Assembly: GCA_900107365.1 (NCBI GenBank)
Contig: FNPS01000017.1
Span: forward strand, 1 to 60,564
Reading direction: 5' to 3'
DNA from: Flavobacterium aquidurense
Lineage (GTDB): Bacteria > Bacteroidota > Bacteroidia > Flavobacteriales > Flavobacteriaceae
Length of the DNA stretch: 60,564 nucleotides
Part shown: piece after piece, positions 1 through 8,526 of the stretch
How positions within the stretch are numbered: position 1 is the stretch's first letter
Layout of the letters: every line of letters begins with the position of its first letter
Made by a program: the position numbers and the translations under genes
The notes under the pieces: model-generated
The model's input: only the letters and a program-made list of their open reading frames with translations
What the model was told of the DNA's origin: nothing
The model's database searches: none

Positions 1-2910
1 GGAGATAAAGGAGATTCTTTTGACTACAGTGATTTTACCCCTACCCAATTGGCAGGACTAAAAGGAGACAAGGGTGACAAAGGAGATTCTTTTGACTACA
101 GTGATTTTACCCCAATGCAATTGGCAGGACTAAAAGGAGACAAAGGAGACAAGGGAGATTCTTTTGATTACACTGATTTTACCCCAACCCAGTTGGCAGG
201 ACTAAAAGGAGATAAAGGAGATAAAGGAGATAAAGGAGATAAGGGTGACAAAGGTGATTCTTTTGAATACACTGATTTTACTCCAACCCAATTGGCAGGA
301 CTAAAAGGAGACAAGGGTGACAAAGGAGATTCTTTTGACTACACTGATTTTACCCCAACGCAATTGGCAGGACTAAAAGGAGATAAGGGTGACAAGGGAG
401 ATTCTTTTGAATACACTGATTTTACTCCAACCCAATTAGCAGGACTAAAAGGAGATAAGGGAGATAAAGGAGACAAAGGAGATTCTTTTGAGTATAGTGA
501 TTTTACGCCAACCCAATTAGCAGGATTAAAAGGAGACAAGGGAGATAAAGGGGATTCTTTTGACTACAGTGATTTTACCCCAACCCAGTTGGCAGCACTA
601 AAAGGAGATAAGGGTGACAAAGGTGATTCTTTTGAATACACTGATTTTACCCCAACCCAGTTGGCAGGACTAAAAGGAGATAAAGGTGATTCTTTTGAGT
701 ATAGTGATTTTACGCCAACCCAATTAGCAGGATTAAAAGGAGACAAGGGAGATAAAGGGGATTCTTTTGACTACAGTGATTTTACCTCAACCCAGTTGGC
801 AGCACTAAAAGGAGATAAGGGTGACAAAGGTGATTCTTTTGAATACACTGATTTTACCCCAACCCAGTTGGCAGGACTAAAAGGAGATAAAGGTGATTCT
901 TTTGAGTATAGTGATTTTACGCCAACCCAATTAGCAGGATTAAAAGGAGATAAAGGGGATTCTTTTGACTACACTGATTTTACCCCAACGCAGTTGGCAG
1001 GACTAAAAGGAGATAAGGGTGACAAAGGTGATTCTTTTGAATACACTGATTTTACGCCAACCCAATTAGCAGGACTAAAAGGAGATAAGGGTGATAAAGG
1101 AGATTCTTTTGAGTATAGTGATTTTACGCCAACCCAATTAGCAGGATTAAAAGGAGATAAAGGGGATTCTTTTGACTACACTGATTTTACCCCAACGCAG
1201 TTGGCAGGACTAAAAGGAGATAAGGGAGATAAAGGTGATTCTTTTGAATACACTGATTTTACTCCAACCCAATTGGCAGGACTAAAAGGAGATAAGGGAG
1301 ATAAAGGTGACAAAGGTGATTCTTTTGAATACACTGATTTTACTCCAACCCAATTGGCAGGACTAAAAGGAGATAAAGGAGACAAGGGCGATTCTTTCGA
1401 TTACAATGATTTTACTCCAACGCAATTGGCAGGACTAAAAGGAGATAAGGGTGACAAGGGAGATTCTTTTGATTACACAGATTTTACCCCAACCCAGTTG
1501 GCTGGACTAAAAGGAGATAAGGGAGATAAAGGTGATTCTTTTGAATACACTGATTTTACTCCAACCCAATTGGCAGGACTAAAAGGAGATAAGGGTGACA
1601 AGGGAGATTCTTTTGATTACACTGATTTTACCCCAACCCAGTTGGCAGGACTAAAAGGAGACAAGGGAGACAAAGGTGATTCTTTTGATTACACTGATTT
1701 TACGCCAACTCAATTGGCAGGACTAAAAGGAGACAAAGGAGACAAGGGAGATTCTTTTGATTACACTGATTTTACCCCAACTCAGTTGGCAGGACTAAAA
1801 GGAGATAAAGGAGATAAAGGTGACAAAGGTGATTCTTTTGACTACACTGATTTTACGCCAACCCAATTAGCAGGACTAAAAGGAGACAAGGGTGACAAAG
1901 GAGATTCTTTTGATTACACTGATTTTACCCCAACCCAGTTGGCAGGATTAAAAGGAGATAAGGGAGATAAAGGTGATTCTTTTGAATACACTGATTTTAC
2001 TCCAACCCAATTGGCAGGACTAAAAGGAGATAAGGGTGACAAGGGAGATTCTTTTGATTACACTGATTTTACCCCAACCCAGTTGGCTGGACTAAAAGGA
2101 GATAAGGGAGATAAAGGTGACAAAGGTGACAAAGGTGATTCTTTTGAATACACTGATTTTACGCCAACCCAATTGGCAGGATTAAAAGGAGACAAGGGAG
2201 ATAAAGGGGATTCTTTTGACTACACTGATTTTAGCCCAACGCAATTGGCAGGATTAAAAGGAGATAAGGGTGACAAAGGTGATTCTTTTGAATACACTGA
2301 TTTTACCCCAACCCAATTGGCAGGACTAAAAGGAGATAAAGGAGATTCTTTTGAGTATAGTGATTTTACGCCAACCCAATTGGCAGGACTAAAAGGAGAT
2401 AAGGGTGACAAAGGTGATTCTTTTGAATACACTGATTTTACGCCAACCCAATTGGCAGGATTAAAAGGAGACAAGGGAGATGAGGGAGATTCTTTTGACT
2501 ACAGTGATTTTACCCCTACTCAATTGGCAGGATTAAAAGGAGACAAGGGAGATAAAGGAGATATTGGCGCGACAGGACCACAAGGTATCCAGGGGCTTGC
2601 GGGAATTGGCGGAAAAACTAATGCAGGAACGAATATAACAATTACCGGAGCAGGAACAGAAGCTAGTCCTTATATTGTAAATGCAGTCGTTTCACAGTCA
2701 AGTATAGAAGAGTTTACAGCAACAGCTGGTCAAACTAACTTTGCATTACAAGGAACGCCATCTTCTTCAGTGAAATTATATATTAATGGTGTTCGGATTG
2801 ATAAAGATGCATTAACAGTAAGTGGAAACATTCTAATTTATAAACCAGTAAATAATGGGGCATATGCATTGATGACAAACGACAATATTATAATTGATTA
2901 TTTAAAATAA
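1..2910 (+). CDS. Collagen-like tandem-repeat surface protein (5' end outside window)
   Basis: The frame is open from base 1 and the repeat is already running there, so the gene starts upstream. The first start-like codon at 49 is a TTG inside a repeat and is not the real start. About 35 units follow a plan of GD(K) collagen-type triplets, then SF(D/E)Y(T/S)DFTPTQLAGLK. Units are 21, 24, 27, 30 or 33 residues long, depending only on the number of GDK triplets. The repeat ends with a short GATGPQGIQG collagen stretch near residue 855. About 110 non-repeat residues follow, including TNITITGAGTEASPYIVNA and a C-terminal beta-rich segment (FTATAGQTNFAL ... VKLYINGVRID). Collagen-like Gly-X-Y proteins are usually fibrous surface or adhesive proteins. 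The neighbouring T9SS type-B genes suggest export to the surface, but no sorting domain is visible in this protein itself. Function beyond this is not known. Confidence 0.85.
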   Translation, partial: GDKGDSFDYSDFTPTQLAGLKGDKGDKGDSFDYSDFTPMQLAGLKGDKGDKGDSFDYTDFTPTQLAGLKGDKGDKGDKGDKGDKGDSFEYTDFTPTQLAGLKGDKGDKGDSFDYTDFTPTQLAGLKGDKGDKGDSFEYTDFTPTQLAGLKGDKGDKGDKGDSFEYSDFTPTQLAGLKGDKGDKGDSFDYSDFTPTQLAALKGDKGDKGDSFEYTDFTPTQLAGLKGDKGDSFEYSDFTPTQLAGLKGDKGDKGDSFDYSDFTSTQLAALKGDKGDKGDSFEYTDFTPTQLAGLKGDKGDSFEYSDFTPTQLAGLKGDKGDSFDYTDFTPTQLAGLKGDKGDKGDSFEYTDFTPTQLAGLKGDKGDKGDSFEYSDFTPTQLAGLKGDKGDSFDYTDFTPTQLAGLKGDKGDKGDSFEYTDFTPTQLAGLKGDKGDKGDKGDSFEYTDFTPTQLAGLKGDKGDKGDSFDYNDFTPTQLAGLKGDKGDKGDSFDYTDFTPTQLAGLKGDKGDKGDSFEYTDFTPTQLAGLKGDKGDKGDSFDYTDFTPTQLAGLKGDKGDKGDSFDYTDFTPTQLAGLKGDKGDKGDSFDYTDFTPTQLAGLKGDKGDKGDKGDSFDYTDFTPTQLAGLKGDKGDKGDSFDYTDFTPTQLAGLKGDKGDKGDSFEYTDFTPTQLAGLKGDKGDKGDSFDYTDFTPTQLAGLKGDKGDKGDKGDKGDSFEYTDFTPTQLAGLKGDKGDKGDSFDYTDFSPTQLAGLKGDKGDKGDSFEYTDFTPTQLAGLKGDKGDSFEYSDFTPTQLAGLKGDKGDKGDSFEYTDFTPTQLAGLKGDKGDEGDSFDYSDFTPTQLAGLKGDKGDKGDIGATGPQGIQGLAGIGGKTNAGTNITITGAGTEASPYIVNAVVSQSSIEEFTATAGQTNFALQGTPSSSVKLYINGVRIDKDALTVSGNILIYKPVNNGAYALMTNDNIIIDYLK

Positions 2911-2923
2911 TATTAGAGTTTGG

Positions 2924-2951
2924 AGCTTACACTTTTAAAATAGTGTAAGCT
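2924..2951. other. Inverted repeat after the collagen-like gene
   Basis: A perfect 10-bp stem (AGCTTACACT / AGTGTAAGCT) with an 8-base loop lies 13 bp after the stop codon. It has no T-run, so it may stabilise the mRNA end rather than terminate by itself. Confidence 0.5.
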
Positions 2952-2962
2952 AAATGTAAAGG

Positions 2963-3005
2963 AAAAGGGAGGATAACTTATTAAAGTTTATACTCCCTTT
3001 TTTTT
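2963..3005 (+). terminator. Intrinsic terminator of the collagen-like gene
   Basis: AAAAGGGAG at 2963 pairs with CTCCCTTTT at 2993, and the inner bases (ATAACTT / AAGTTTAT) extend the stem with one bulge. A run of T follows to 3005. It separates the collagen gene from the next gene. Confidence 0.75.
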
Positions 3006-3090
3006 ATAACCTTAAAATTTCTAGTTATATGTTGACCTTATTATGATAGATCAATGACTTCTAAAGGTCATAATCTCCTCGGGAAGCCTC

Positions 3091-3098
3091 TAATTTTG
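3091..3098 (+). promoter_or_regulatory. Possible -7 box (TAATTTTG) before the T9SS cargo gene
   Basis: TAATTTTG fits the Bacteroidota -7 consensus TAnnTTTG and lies 47 bp before the ATG at 3146, after the preceding terminator. I see no clear TTG at the usual -33 distance, so this is weak. Confidence 0.3.
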
Positions 3099-3145
3099 CA
3101 CTTTCATTTGGGGTAATTTTCAAGTAGTAATATAAAAATATATAT

Positions 3146-4432
3146 ATGGAGATTAAAGATTTACAACAATTTCAGTTTAGCATGAAAAATATAGATTTAA
3201 ACAATGTGTTTAGTTTCATACTAATCTTCTTATTTGTACAAAGTGGGCAAGCACAATTTATAAATCAGGGTGATTTAAAGGTAACAGGAAGTACTGTATT
3301 GTCAGTCTATATGAATTGTGATAATAAAACTACGGGGAATTTTGTAAACGATGGGGAACTTCATCTTTTTGGAAACTACAATAATGATGGTAAGGTATCG
3401 TATACTGATAAGAGTTTGGGAGCAACTTTTTTCACAGGAGATCAAGAACAAATGATTACTGGTTTACAGTCTCCTTACTTTCAAAATATTGTCTTTAATA
3501 ATTTAGCATCGTTAATACCTTTTCAACTTAAAACAACAATCAGAGTTGGTAACAATTCTGATTTTAAGAATGGAATCATCAATGCGGTAGATTATGATGG
3601 TAAAATGATTTTTGACGAGAAGGCTTCTTGCTTAAATGTAGGAAATCAGAGTTTTGTCGACGGAATTGTACAAAAAAATGGTAACAATGTGTTTGAATTT
3701 CCAGTTGGAAATCAACTTTTTTATAGACCGGTAATTGTTGCGGTTTCTTCTTCACTAAAAAATACTTTGACAACGCAATATTTTTATCAAAATTCAAACA
3801 CCCATTATCCACATTCTCAAAAAGAGGAAACAATTTTAACAATAAATGATACCGAGTATTGGAAAGTTACCAGTGAAAATGATAATGAGAAAAATGTACT
3901 GACTCTGACTTTAAATGATAAGACAACGCCCTTAGAGTTTTTTAATACTGCTCCTGAAACAAGACTAGCAATAGTACGGTGGGATGAAGTATTACAAAAA
4001 TGGGTTAACTGCAAAGGAGAGTCAAGTGACCCCGCTCTAACTGAAAATTACGAAAAGCTTTTAACAGCGCCAATAGACGGATACGGAATTTTTACAATGG
4101 CTATTGTTAAGGAAGATAATTTAAATGAAAAATTGGTAGTGTACAATGCTGTGTCTCCTAATGGTGATGGCATTAATGATAGTTTTCATATTAAAGGAAT
4201 CGATCAGTATCCGGACAACACAGTTGAAATATATAACCGTTGGGGAGTTAAAGTATTTGATACAAAATCTTATAATGAATCCGACAATATGTTCAGAGGA
4301 TACTCTGATGGTCGTGCAACGATAAATAGAGGAGAAAAACTCCCGACAGGCACTTATTTCTATATACTTAAATATAATAATACCAAAAGAGTAGTGGAAC
4401 AATCTGGCTATTTGTACATAAACAATCAATAA
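3146..4432 (+). CDS. T9SS type-B sorting domain (CHU_C) secreted protein
   Basis: 428 residues. ATG at 3182 is an alternative start: from there the signal peptide is compact (MKNIDLNNVFSFILIFLF ... GQAQ). The middle is a beta-rich region with no domain I recognise. The last ~90 residues carry the gliding-motility-associated C-terminal domain: VSPNGDGINDSF, VEIYNRWGVKVF, then LPTGTYFYILKY and a final GYLYI strand. That domain marks proteins exported by the type IX secretion system and sorted by a PorP/SprF partner. Such a partner gene follows 22 bp downstream, so these probably form a matched cargo/anchor pair. The collagen-like protein upstream may be part of the same surface structure. Confidence 0.85.
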   Translation: MEIKDLQQFQFSMKNIDLNNVFSFILIFLFVQSGQAQFINQGDLKVTGSTVLSVYMNCDNKTTGNFVNDGELHLFGNYNNDGKVSYTDKSLGATFFTGDQEQMITGLQSPYFQNIVFNNLASLIPFQLKTTIRVGNNSDFKNGIINAVDYDGKMIFDEKASCLNVGNQSFVDGIVQKNGNNVFEFPVGNQLFYRPVIVAVSSSLKNTLTTQYFYQNSNTHYPHSQKEETILTINDTEYWKVTSENDNEKNVLTLTLNDKTTPLEFFNTAPETRLAIVRWDEVLQKWVNCKGESSDPALTENYEKLLTAPIDGYGIFTMAIVKEDNLNEKLVVYNAVSPNGDGINDSFHIKGIDQYPDNTVEIYNRWGVKVFDTKSYNESDNMFRGYSDGRATINRGEKLPTGTYFYILKYNNTKRVVEQSGYLYINNQ

Positions 4433-4454
4433 TAGAACATAATAAATAGAAATA

Positions 4455-5369
4455 ATGAAAAAGTTTTTTTATATAGTAACATTATTGTTTTTAGGTCTTC
4501 TTGGAGCATCGGCGCAACAGGAATCGCAATATTCACAATACATGTATAATACTATGACTTTTAATCCTGGATATACAGGTTCAAGAGAAGTTTTAAGTGC
4601 GATGGCATTGTACAGAACACAATGGGTAGGTCTGGATGGAGCTCCGAAAACAATGAACTTTTCAATTCAAAGTCCATTAGGATATCATGGAAATGGTATT
4701 GGATTAAATGTGATAAGTGATCAGATTGGTCCCACAAAAAATACAGGTTTTACAGTTAATTATGCATACACAATTATGCCAACAGATGATTTGAAAATTT
4801 CATTTGGTATCTCTGGAGGTTTTGACAATTTTGAAGTTGATTATACAAAATTAAATGTTGAAAATCCTGATATATACATGACAGGAAAAGAATCACTGTT
4901 TTCTCCAAACGTCGGCGCTGGGATTTATTTCCACACTTTTAAATGGTACGCAGGAATATCTGTGCCTAAATTATTAAAAACTGAGTTTTATGATGATGTT
5001 GCAGTATCTGTATATTCGACGAAATCACATTATTATTTGATGGGTGGATACGTTTTTGATATTAACCCATATTTACGATTTAAGCCTGCGGTATTAGCTA
5101 AATTAGTAACAGGAGCACCACTATCGATAGATATGTCTGCAAACTTTCTTATCAATGATAAATTGACACTTGGAGCTGCATATCGATGGGATGCCGGTGT
5201 GAGTGCACTTGCTGGTTTTCAAATTACCGAGGGAATTCAGATTGGATACGGATATGATTACGACACCACAAATCTTGGAAATTACAATTCAGGCTCTCAT
5301 GAGATATTTTTAAGATTTGATTTGTTGAGTAAATCAAAAACAAGATTGGTAAGTCCAAGATTTTTCTAA
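4455..5369 (+). CDS. PorP/SprF family type IX secretion membrane protein
   Basis: 304 residues with a signal peptide (MKKFFYIVTLLFLGLLGASAQ). The start of the mature protein is the family hallmark (QESQYSQYMYNTMTFNPGYTGS), followed by beta-barrel-like strands to a C-terminal aromatic residue. PorP/SprF proteins are outer-membrane proteins needed for secretion or surface attachment of type-B cargo. In gliding bacteria they occur in many paralogous copies, each beside its own cargo. This copy follows a CHU_C protein, so it is more likely a dedicated partner than the core SprF. It is 22 bp from the next gene and probably in one operon with both neighbours. Confidence 0.9.
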   Translation: MKKFFYIVTLLFLGLLGASAQQESQYSQYMYNTMTFNPGYTGSREVLSAMALYRTQWVGLDGAPKTMNFSIQSPLGYHGNGIGLNVISDQIGPTKNTGFTVNYAYTIMPTDDLKISFGISGGFDNFEVDYTKLNVENPDIYMTGKESLFSPNVGAGIYFHTFKWYAGISVPKLLKTEFYDDVAVSVYSTKSHYYLMGGYVFDINPYLRFKPAVLAKLVTGAPLSIDMSANFLINDKLTLGAAYRWDAGVSALAGFQITEGIQIGYGYDYDTTNLGNYNSGSHEIFLRFDLLSKSKTRLVSPRFF

Positions 5370-5391
5370 CAATTACTAAAACAAAAGAATA

Positions 5392-7374
5392 ATGATTTAT
5401 AAGAAATTGAAAATTATTTTTGTATTACTGAGTGTCATAATTTCAGTAGGAAGTATCAAGGCTCAGGATAAAAAACTAGAAAAAGCAAATGAAGCCTATA
5501 ATAAGTTTGCTTTTATTGAAGCCGCAAAATTATATCAGGAAGAAATAAAAAAAGGAAATAACACATTAGAAGTTTACACGAAACTGGCTGATTGTTATTA
5601 TTATAATGGAAACTATTCGGAAGCAACACAATATTATGCTAAAGTGGTATCAGCTTCTAATAATGTTGAATCGGAATACTATTTCAGATATGCGCAATGT
5701 CTTAATAATGCACAGGACTATAAATTATCTGAAGCAGTAATGAAAATGTATTTTTTAAAATCTAACAGAAAAGATTTAAGTGAAAACTGGAGTGAAAAAA
5801 AAATATTGTCAGATATACAAAAACAATCTGGCCGTTATGAATTAAAAACAGTTGAACTTAACTCTCCTTTTTCAGATTTTGGAACCTCGTATTTGGATAA
5901 AAACAAAGTAATTTATGCTTCTGCTAAAGACACAGGTGTGATTATTAAAAGAAAACACAGCTGGAATGACAAATCCTTTTTAAAATTATATTCAGCTGAT
6001 ATTACAGTTGATGGTGGACTACAAAATCCTATTCTTTTAAAAGGACCAGTAAATACAAAATATCATCAGAGTAGTCCGGCGATCACTAAAGACGGCAAAA
6101 CGATGTACTTTACCAGAAATAATTACAATGAAGGAAAATTAGGAGCTGATAAAAAAGGAACAACCTTTCTGAAAATTTACGTAGCAGAAAATGTAAATGG
6201 AGAATGGAAGAACGTAAAAGAGTTACCACATCCTGTTAATAGCGATGGATTTTCATCGGCACATCCAGCCTTGAGCCCTGATGAAACTGAATTATATTTT
6301 GCATCAGACCGTAATAATTCATTTGGGAATTCAGATTTGTATAAGGTGAGTATTAAAAAAGGAGGTCATATAGGGAATGATTTAATAAAATTAGGAGATG
6401 AAATTAATACATTAGGAAGAGAAACATTCCCATTTATGGATGCTTTAGGTATTTTGTATTTTTCTTCAGATGGACATTCTGGTTTTGGAGGTTTAGATGT
6501 ATTTGCTGCTATTAAAGACGAATTAGGTAAATATCATGTAGTTAATGTTGGAGATGGCGTTAATACAAACGCAGACGATTTTGCTTATACCATTAAAGAT
6601 GATACAAAAAGGGGCTATGTTTCTTCAAACAGAAGTGGTAATGATGATATTTATAGCTTTACTGAAAACAGACCAATTGATTTTGATTTTGATATAAAAC
6701 CGTTAGTTTGGGGAACGGTAAGATATACCAGTGGAAAAGCAATTGAAGGTGTTGCTGTTGAAATTTATAATGCTAAAAATGAAAAGGTAAATACTTTGTA
6801 TAGTGATCAGTATGGTAAATATTCAACAGATTTGTTGCCTTTTACAGAATATAAATTTATTTTTAAAAAAGAGGGACTTACTGAGAAAGAACAAATTGTT
6901 TCGCCTTTAAAACCTATTGAGAAGCGAGAATATTCGTTTGATTTTATTAATGAGATGGAAGTAATAGTTGATAATGTAAAAGTAATGATTCATGAAGGAG
7001 ACGATCTTACAGATAAATTAAAACTAAATCCGATTTATTTTGATTACAATGGATATAAAATCAGAGAATCTTCTAAAGCAGAATTGAATAAGATTGTAGA
7101 AGTGATGAAGTTTCGTCCCGGTATTTCAATAAAAATTAATTCATATACTGACAGTAGGGGACAAGATGATTTTAATATGATATTATCGCAAAACAGAGCT
7201 AAATCGACTATGGATTATATTGTATTGCATGGAATAGAGAAACAACGGCTAACTGCTGAAGGATTTGGAGAAACTCATTTAATTAACAAATGTTCAAATG
7301 GAGTAAAATGTTCTGAAGCCGAACATCAGGTAAATAGACGTTCAGAGTTTATCATACAATTAAAAAAGGATTAA
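5392..7374 (+). CDS. OmpA-family protein with TPR and PD40 repeats (PorE/SprE-neighbour type)
   Basis: 660 residues. In order there is a signal peptide ending near residue 24 (IKAQ), TPR-like helices (about 30-130, with AYNKFAFIEAAKLYQ and ADCYYYNGNYSEATQYYAKV), WD40-like PD40 beta-propeller repeats (about 140-430, with SPAITKDGKTMYFTRN and HPALSPDETELYFASDRN), a carboxypeptidase-regulatory-like beta domain (about 440-510), and a C-terminal OmpA peptidoglycan-binding domain (about 540-658, with PIYFDYNGYKIRESSKAELN and NRAKSTMDYI). The domain order matches peptidoglycan-anchored proteins found after PorP/SprF genes in Bacteroidota, thought to tie T9SS parts to the cell wall. It is the last gene of the module and is followed by a strong terminator. 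Confidence 0.88.
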   Translation: MIYKKLKIIFVLLSVIISVGSIKAQDKKLEKANEAYNKFAFIEAAKLYQEEIKKGNNTLEVYTKLADCYYYNGNYSEATQYYAKVVSASNNVESEYYFRYAQCLNNAQDYKLSEAVMKMYFLKSNRKDLSENWSEKKILSDIQKQSGRYELKTVELNSPFSDFGTSYLDKNKVIYASAKDTGVIIKRKHSWNDKSFLKLYSADITVDGGLQNPILLKGPVNTKYHQSSPAITKDGKTMYFTRNNYNEGKLGADKKGTTFLKIYVAENVNGEWKNVKELPHPVNSDGFSSAHPALSPDETELYFASDRNNSFGNSDLYKVSIKKGGHIGNDLIKLGDEINTLGRETFPFMDALGILYFSSDGHSGFGGLDVFAAIKDELGKYHVVNVGDGVNTNADDFAYTIKDDTKRGYVSSNRSGNDDIYSFTENRPIDFDFDIKPLVWGTVRYTSGKAIEGVAVEIYNAKNEKVNTLYSDQYGKYSTDLLPFTEYKFIFKKEGLTEKEQIVSPLKPIEKREYSFDFINEMEVIVDNVKVMIHEGDDLTDKLKLNPIYFDYNGYKIRESSKAELNKIVEVMKFRPGISIKINSYTDSRGQDDFNMILSQNRAKSTMDYIVLHGIEKQRLTAEGFGETHLINKCSNGVKCSEAEHQVNRRSEFIIQLKKD

Positions 7375-7402
7375 TTGGTTTTGATAACCAGAATTTTAAA
7401 AA

Positions 7403-7444
7403 AAAACTAAAGGGTATCTGGAAAGATACCCTTTAGTTTTTTTA
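7403..7444. terminator. Bidirectional intrinsic terminator
   Basis: A perfect 17-bp stem (7403-7419 with 7424-7440) with loop GGAA has A-runs on one side and T-runs on the other. It can stop transcription from the OmpA-family gene on the plus strand and from the AraC-type gene on the minus strand. Confidence 0.9.
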
Positions 7445-7475
7445 GCTATAATGCCACGTATTTTAAAATGGGATT

Positions 7476-8465
7476 TTATTTTTTTTTGATAAAGTCTTCT
7501 GATGGTTTTCTATGAAAAAGCTCATAATATTTTGATGAAAAATAACTTAATTTTGTATAATTCAATTCATAAATGACATCTGTTAAAGTGGTAAATTTTC
7601 CACTTTTTAGAAGGGTATTTGCCAATGTCATTTTTTCTTTAATAAATAAACGGTTAGGTGCATCGTTAAAACATTTTTTAAATAATATTTTATATTTTGA
7701 CTCTGACATTCCAGCCATTGAAGCTAAAAATGTTACAGAAGGAAATGAACCGTATAAATGGTTAAAAAGATAATCTTTAGTTTTAATGATAGCTTCAAGT
7801 TCAATTTCAGTAATATCCTTTTTTGTTGCACCGGAATCATAAAATTTATTAAAAAAATTACCTAACAATTTTAAAGAAACGCCTTTAAGAAGAGGCTCAA
7901 ATGATAAATCATAAACAGATTTGTTTTTGATTGACTGGATTAGTAGAATACTATTACTGTCGATATTACCGTAATGGTAGAATACTTTTTTATTGTCGTT
8001 AGTTTTTGGTTTTATAATTTCAGCACCCGTATGTTTTGCTATAAAATCATGTAATAATTTTTTATCAACCAATACTCTTACTGCAATTGTCCTTTCATTA
8101 GTACTTGGCTTAAAAGAACTTTCTATTTGATTATCTATAATAGCGAGGTCCAGTTTATCATAGGAGCCAATTTCGTAATCTTTATTATTGATTTTAATAA
8201 GATTGACATGTTCACTTAGATCAAAATGAAAAATATATAATTCATTAGGAGATACAATACGAGTTATTTTTAAAGGAATTTTCAATGTGAAATCGATAAA
8301 TAAAACTGAAATACCAGGTAAAATCTGCGTGAAATATGAATTTCCTGTACCAATAGAATCGGGAATAACAATTATTTTATTATCTATAAACTTTGCTCCA
8401 ATTTTCTCTGCAAACTCAGCTTGCCATTGTGGAGCCAAACTATAATAATGTGTGATTTTTTTCAT
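7476..8465 (-). CDS. AraC-family transcriptional regulator (copy 1)
   Basis: 329 residues from ATG at 8465. The frame can be extended two codons to a TTG, but the ATG is the better start. The N-terminal ~220 residues are an effector or sensor region I cannot assign. The last ~100 residues are a double helix-turn-helix AraC domain: FLASMAGMSESKYKILFKKC is the first HTH, and LTDVIYELNYTKLSYFSSKYY followed by FHRKPSE is the second. It is a clear paralogue of the next gene, sharing the lipid-like opening (Y.LAPQWQAEFAEKIGAK / YGADLSWIENFTKEFGGK) and the domain plan. It converges on the T9SS module. Its targets are unknown. Confidence 0.85.
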   Translation of the reverse strand: MKKITHYYSLAPQWQAEFAEKIGAKFIDNKIIVIPDSIGTGNSYFTQILPGISVLFIDFTLKIPLKITRIVSPNELYIFHFDLSEHVNLIKINNKDYEIGSYDKLDLAIIDNQIESSFKPSTNERTIAVRVLVDKKLLHDFIAKHTGAEIIKPKTNDNKKVFYHYGNIDSNSILLIQSIKNKSVYDLSFEPLLKGVSLKLLGNFFNKFYDSGATKKDITEIELEAIIKTKDYLFNHLYGSFPSVTFLASMAGMSESKYKILFKKCFNDAPNRLFIKEKMTLANTLLKSGKFTTLTDVIYELNYTKLSYFSSKYYELFHRKPSEDFIKKK

Positions 8466-8526
8466 ATACAATTCATAATTTTAATAAAAAGGAACTCACG
8501 TATTACCAATTCAATACCAGAAAACA

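Noticed and set aside
49..51. Start codon for the collagen-like gene at 49
   Set aside because: The codon is TTG in the middle of a repeat unit and the same frame is open from base 1; the gene clearly begins outside the window.
339..2474. Minus-strand ORFs inside the collagen repeat
   Set aside because: They are mirror readings of the 72-bp repeat (LSPFSPANWVGVKSVYSKESP) and have no start region or separate signal.
1..2570. CRISPR array in the regular repeats
   Set aside because: The repeats are directly coding, have no spacers, and vary by 9-bp steps.
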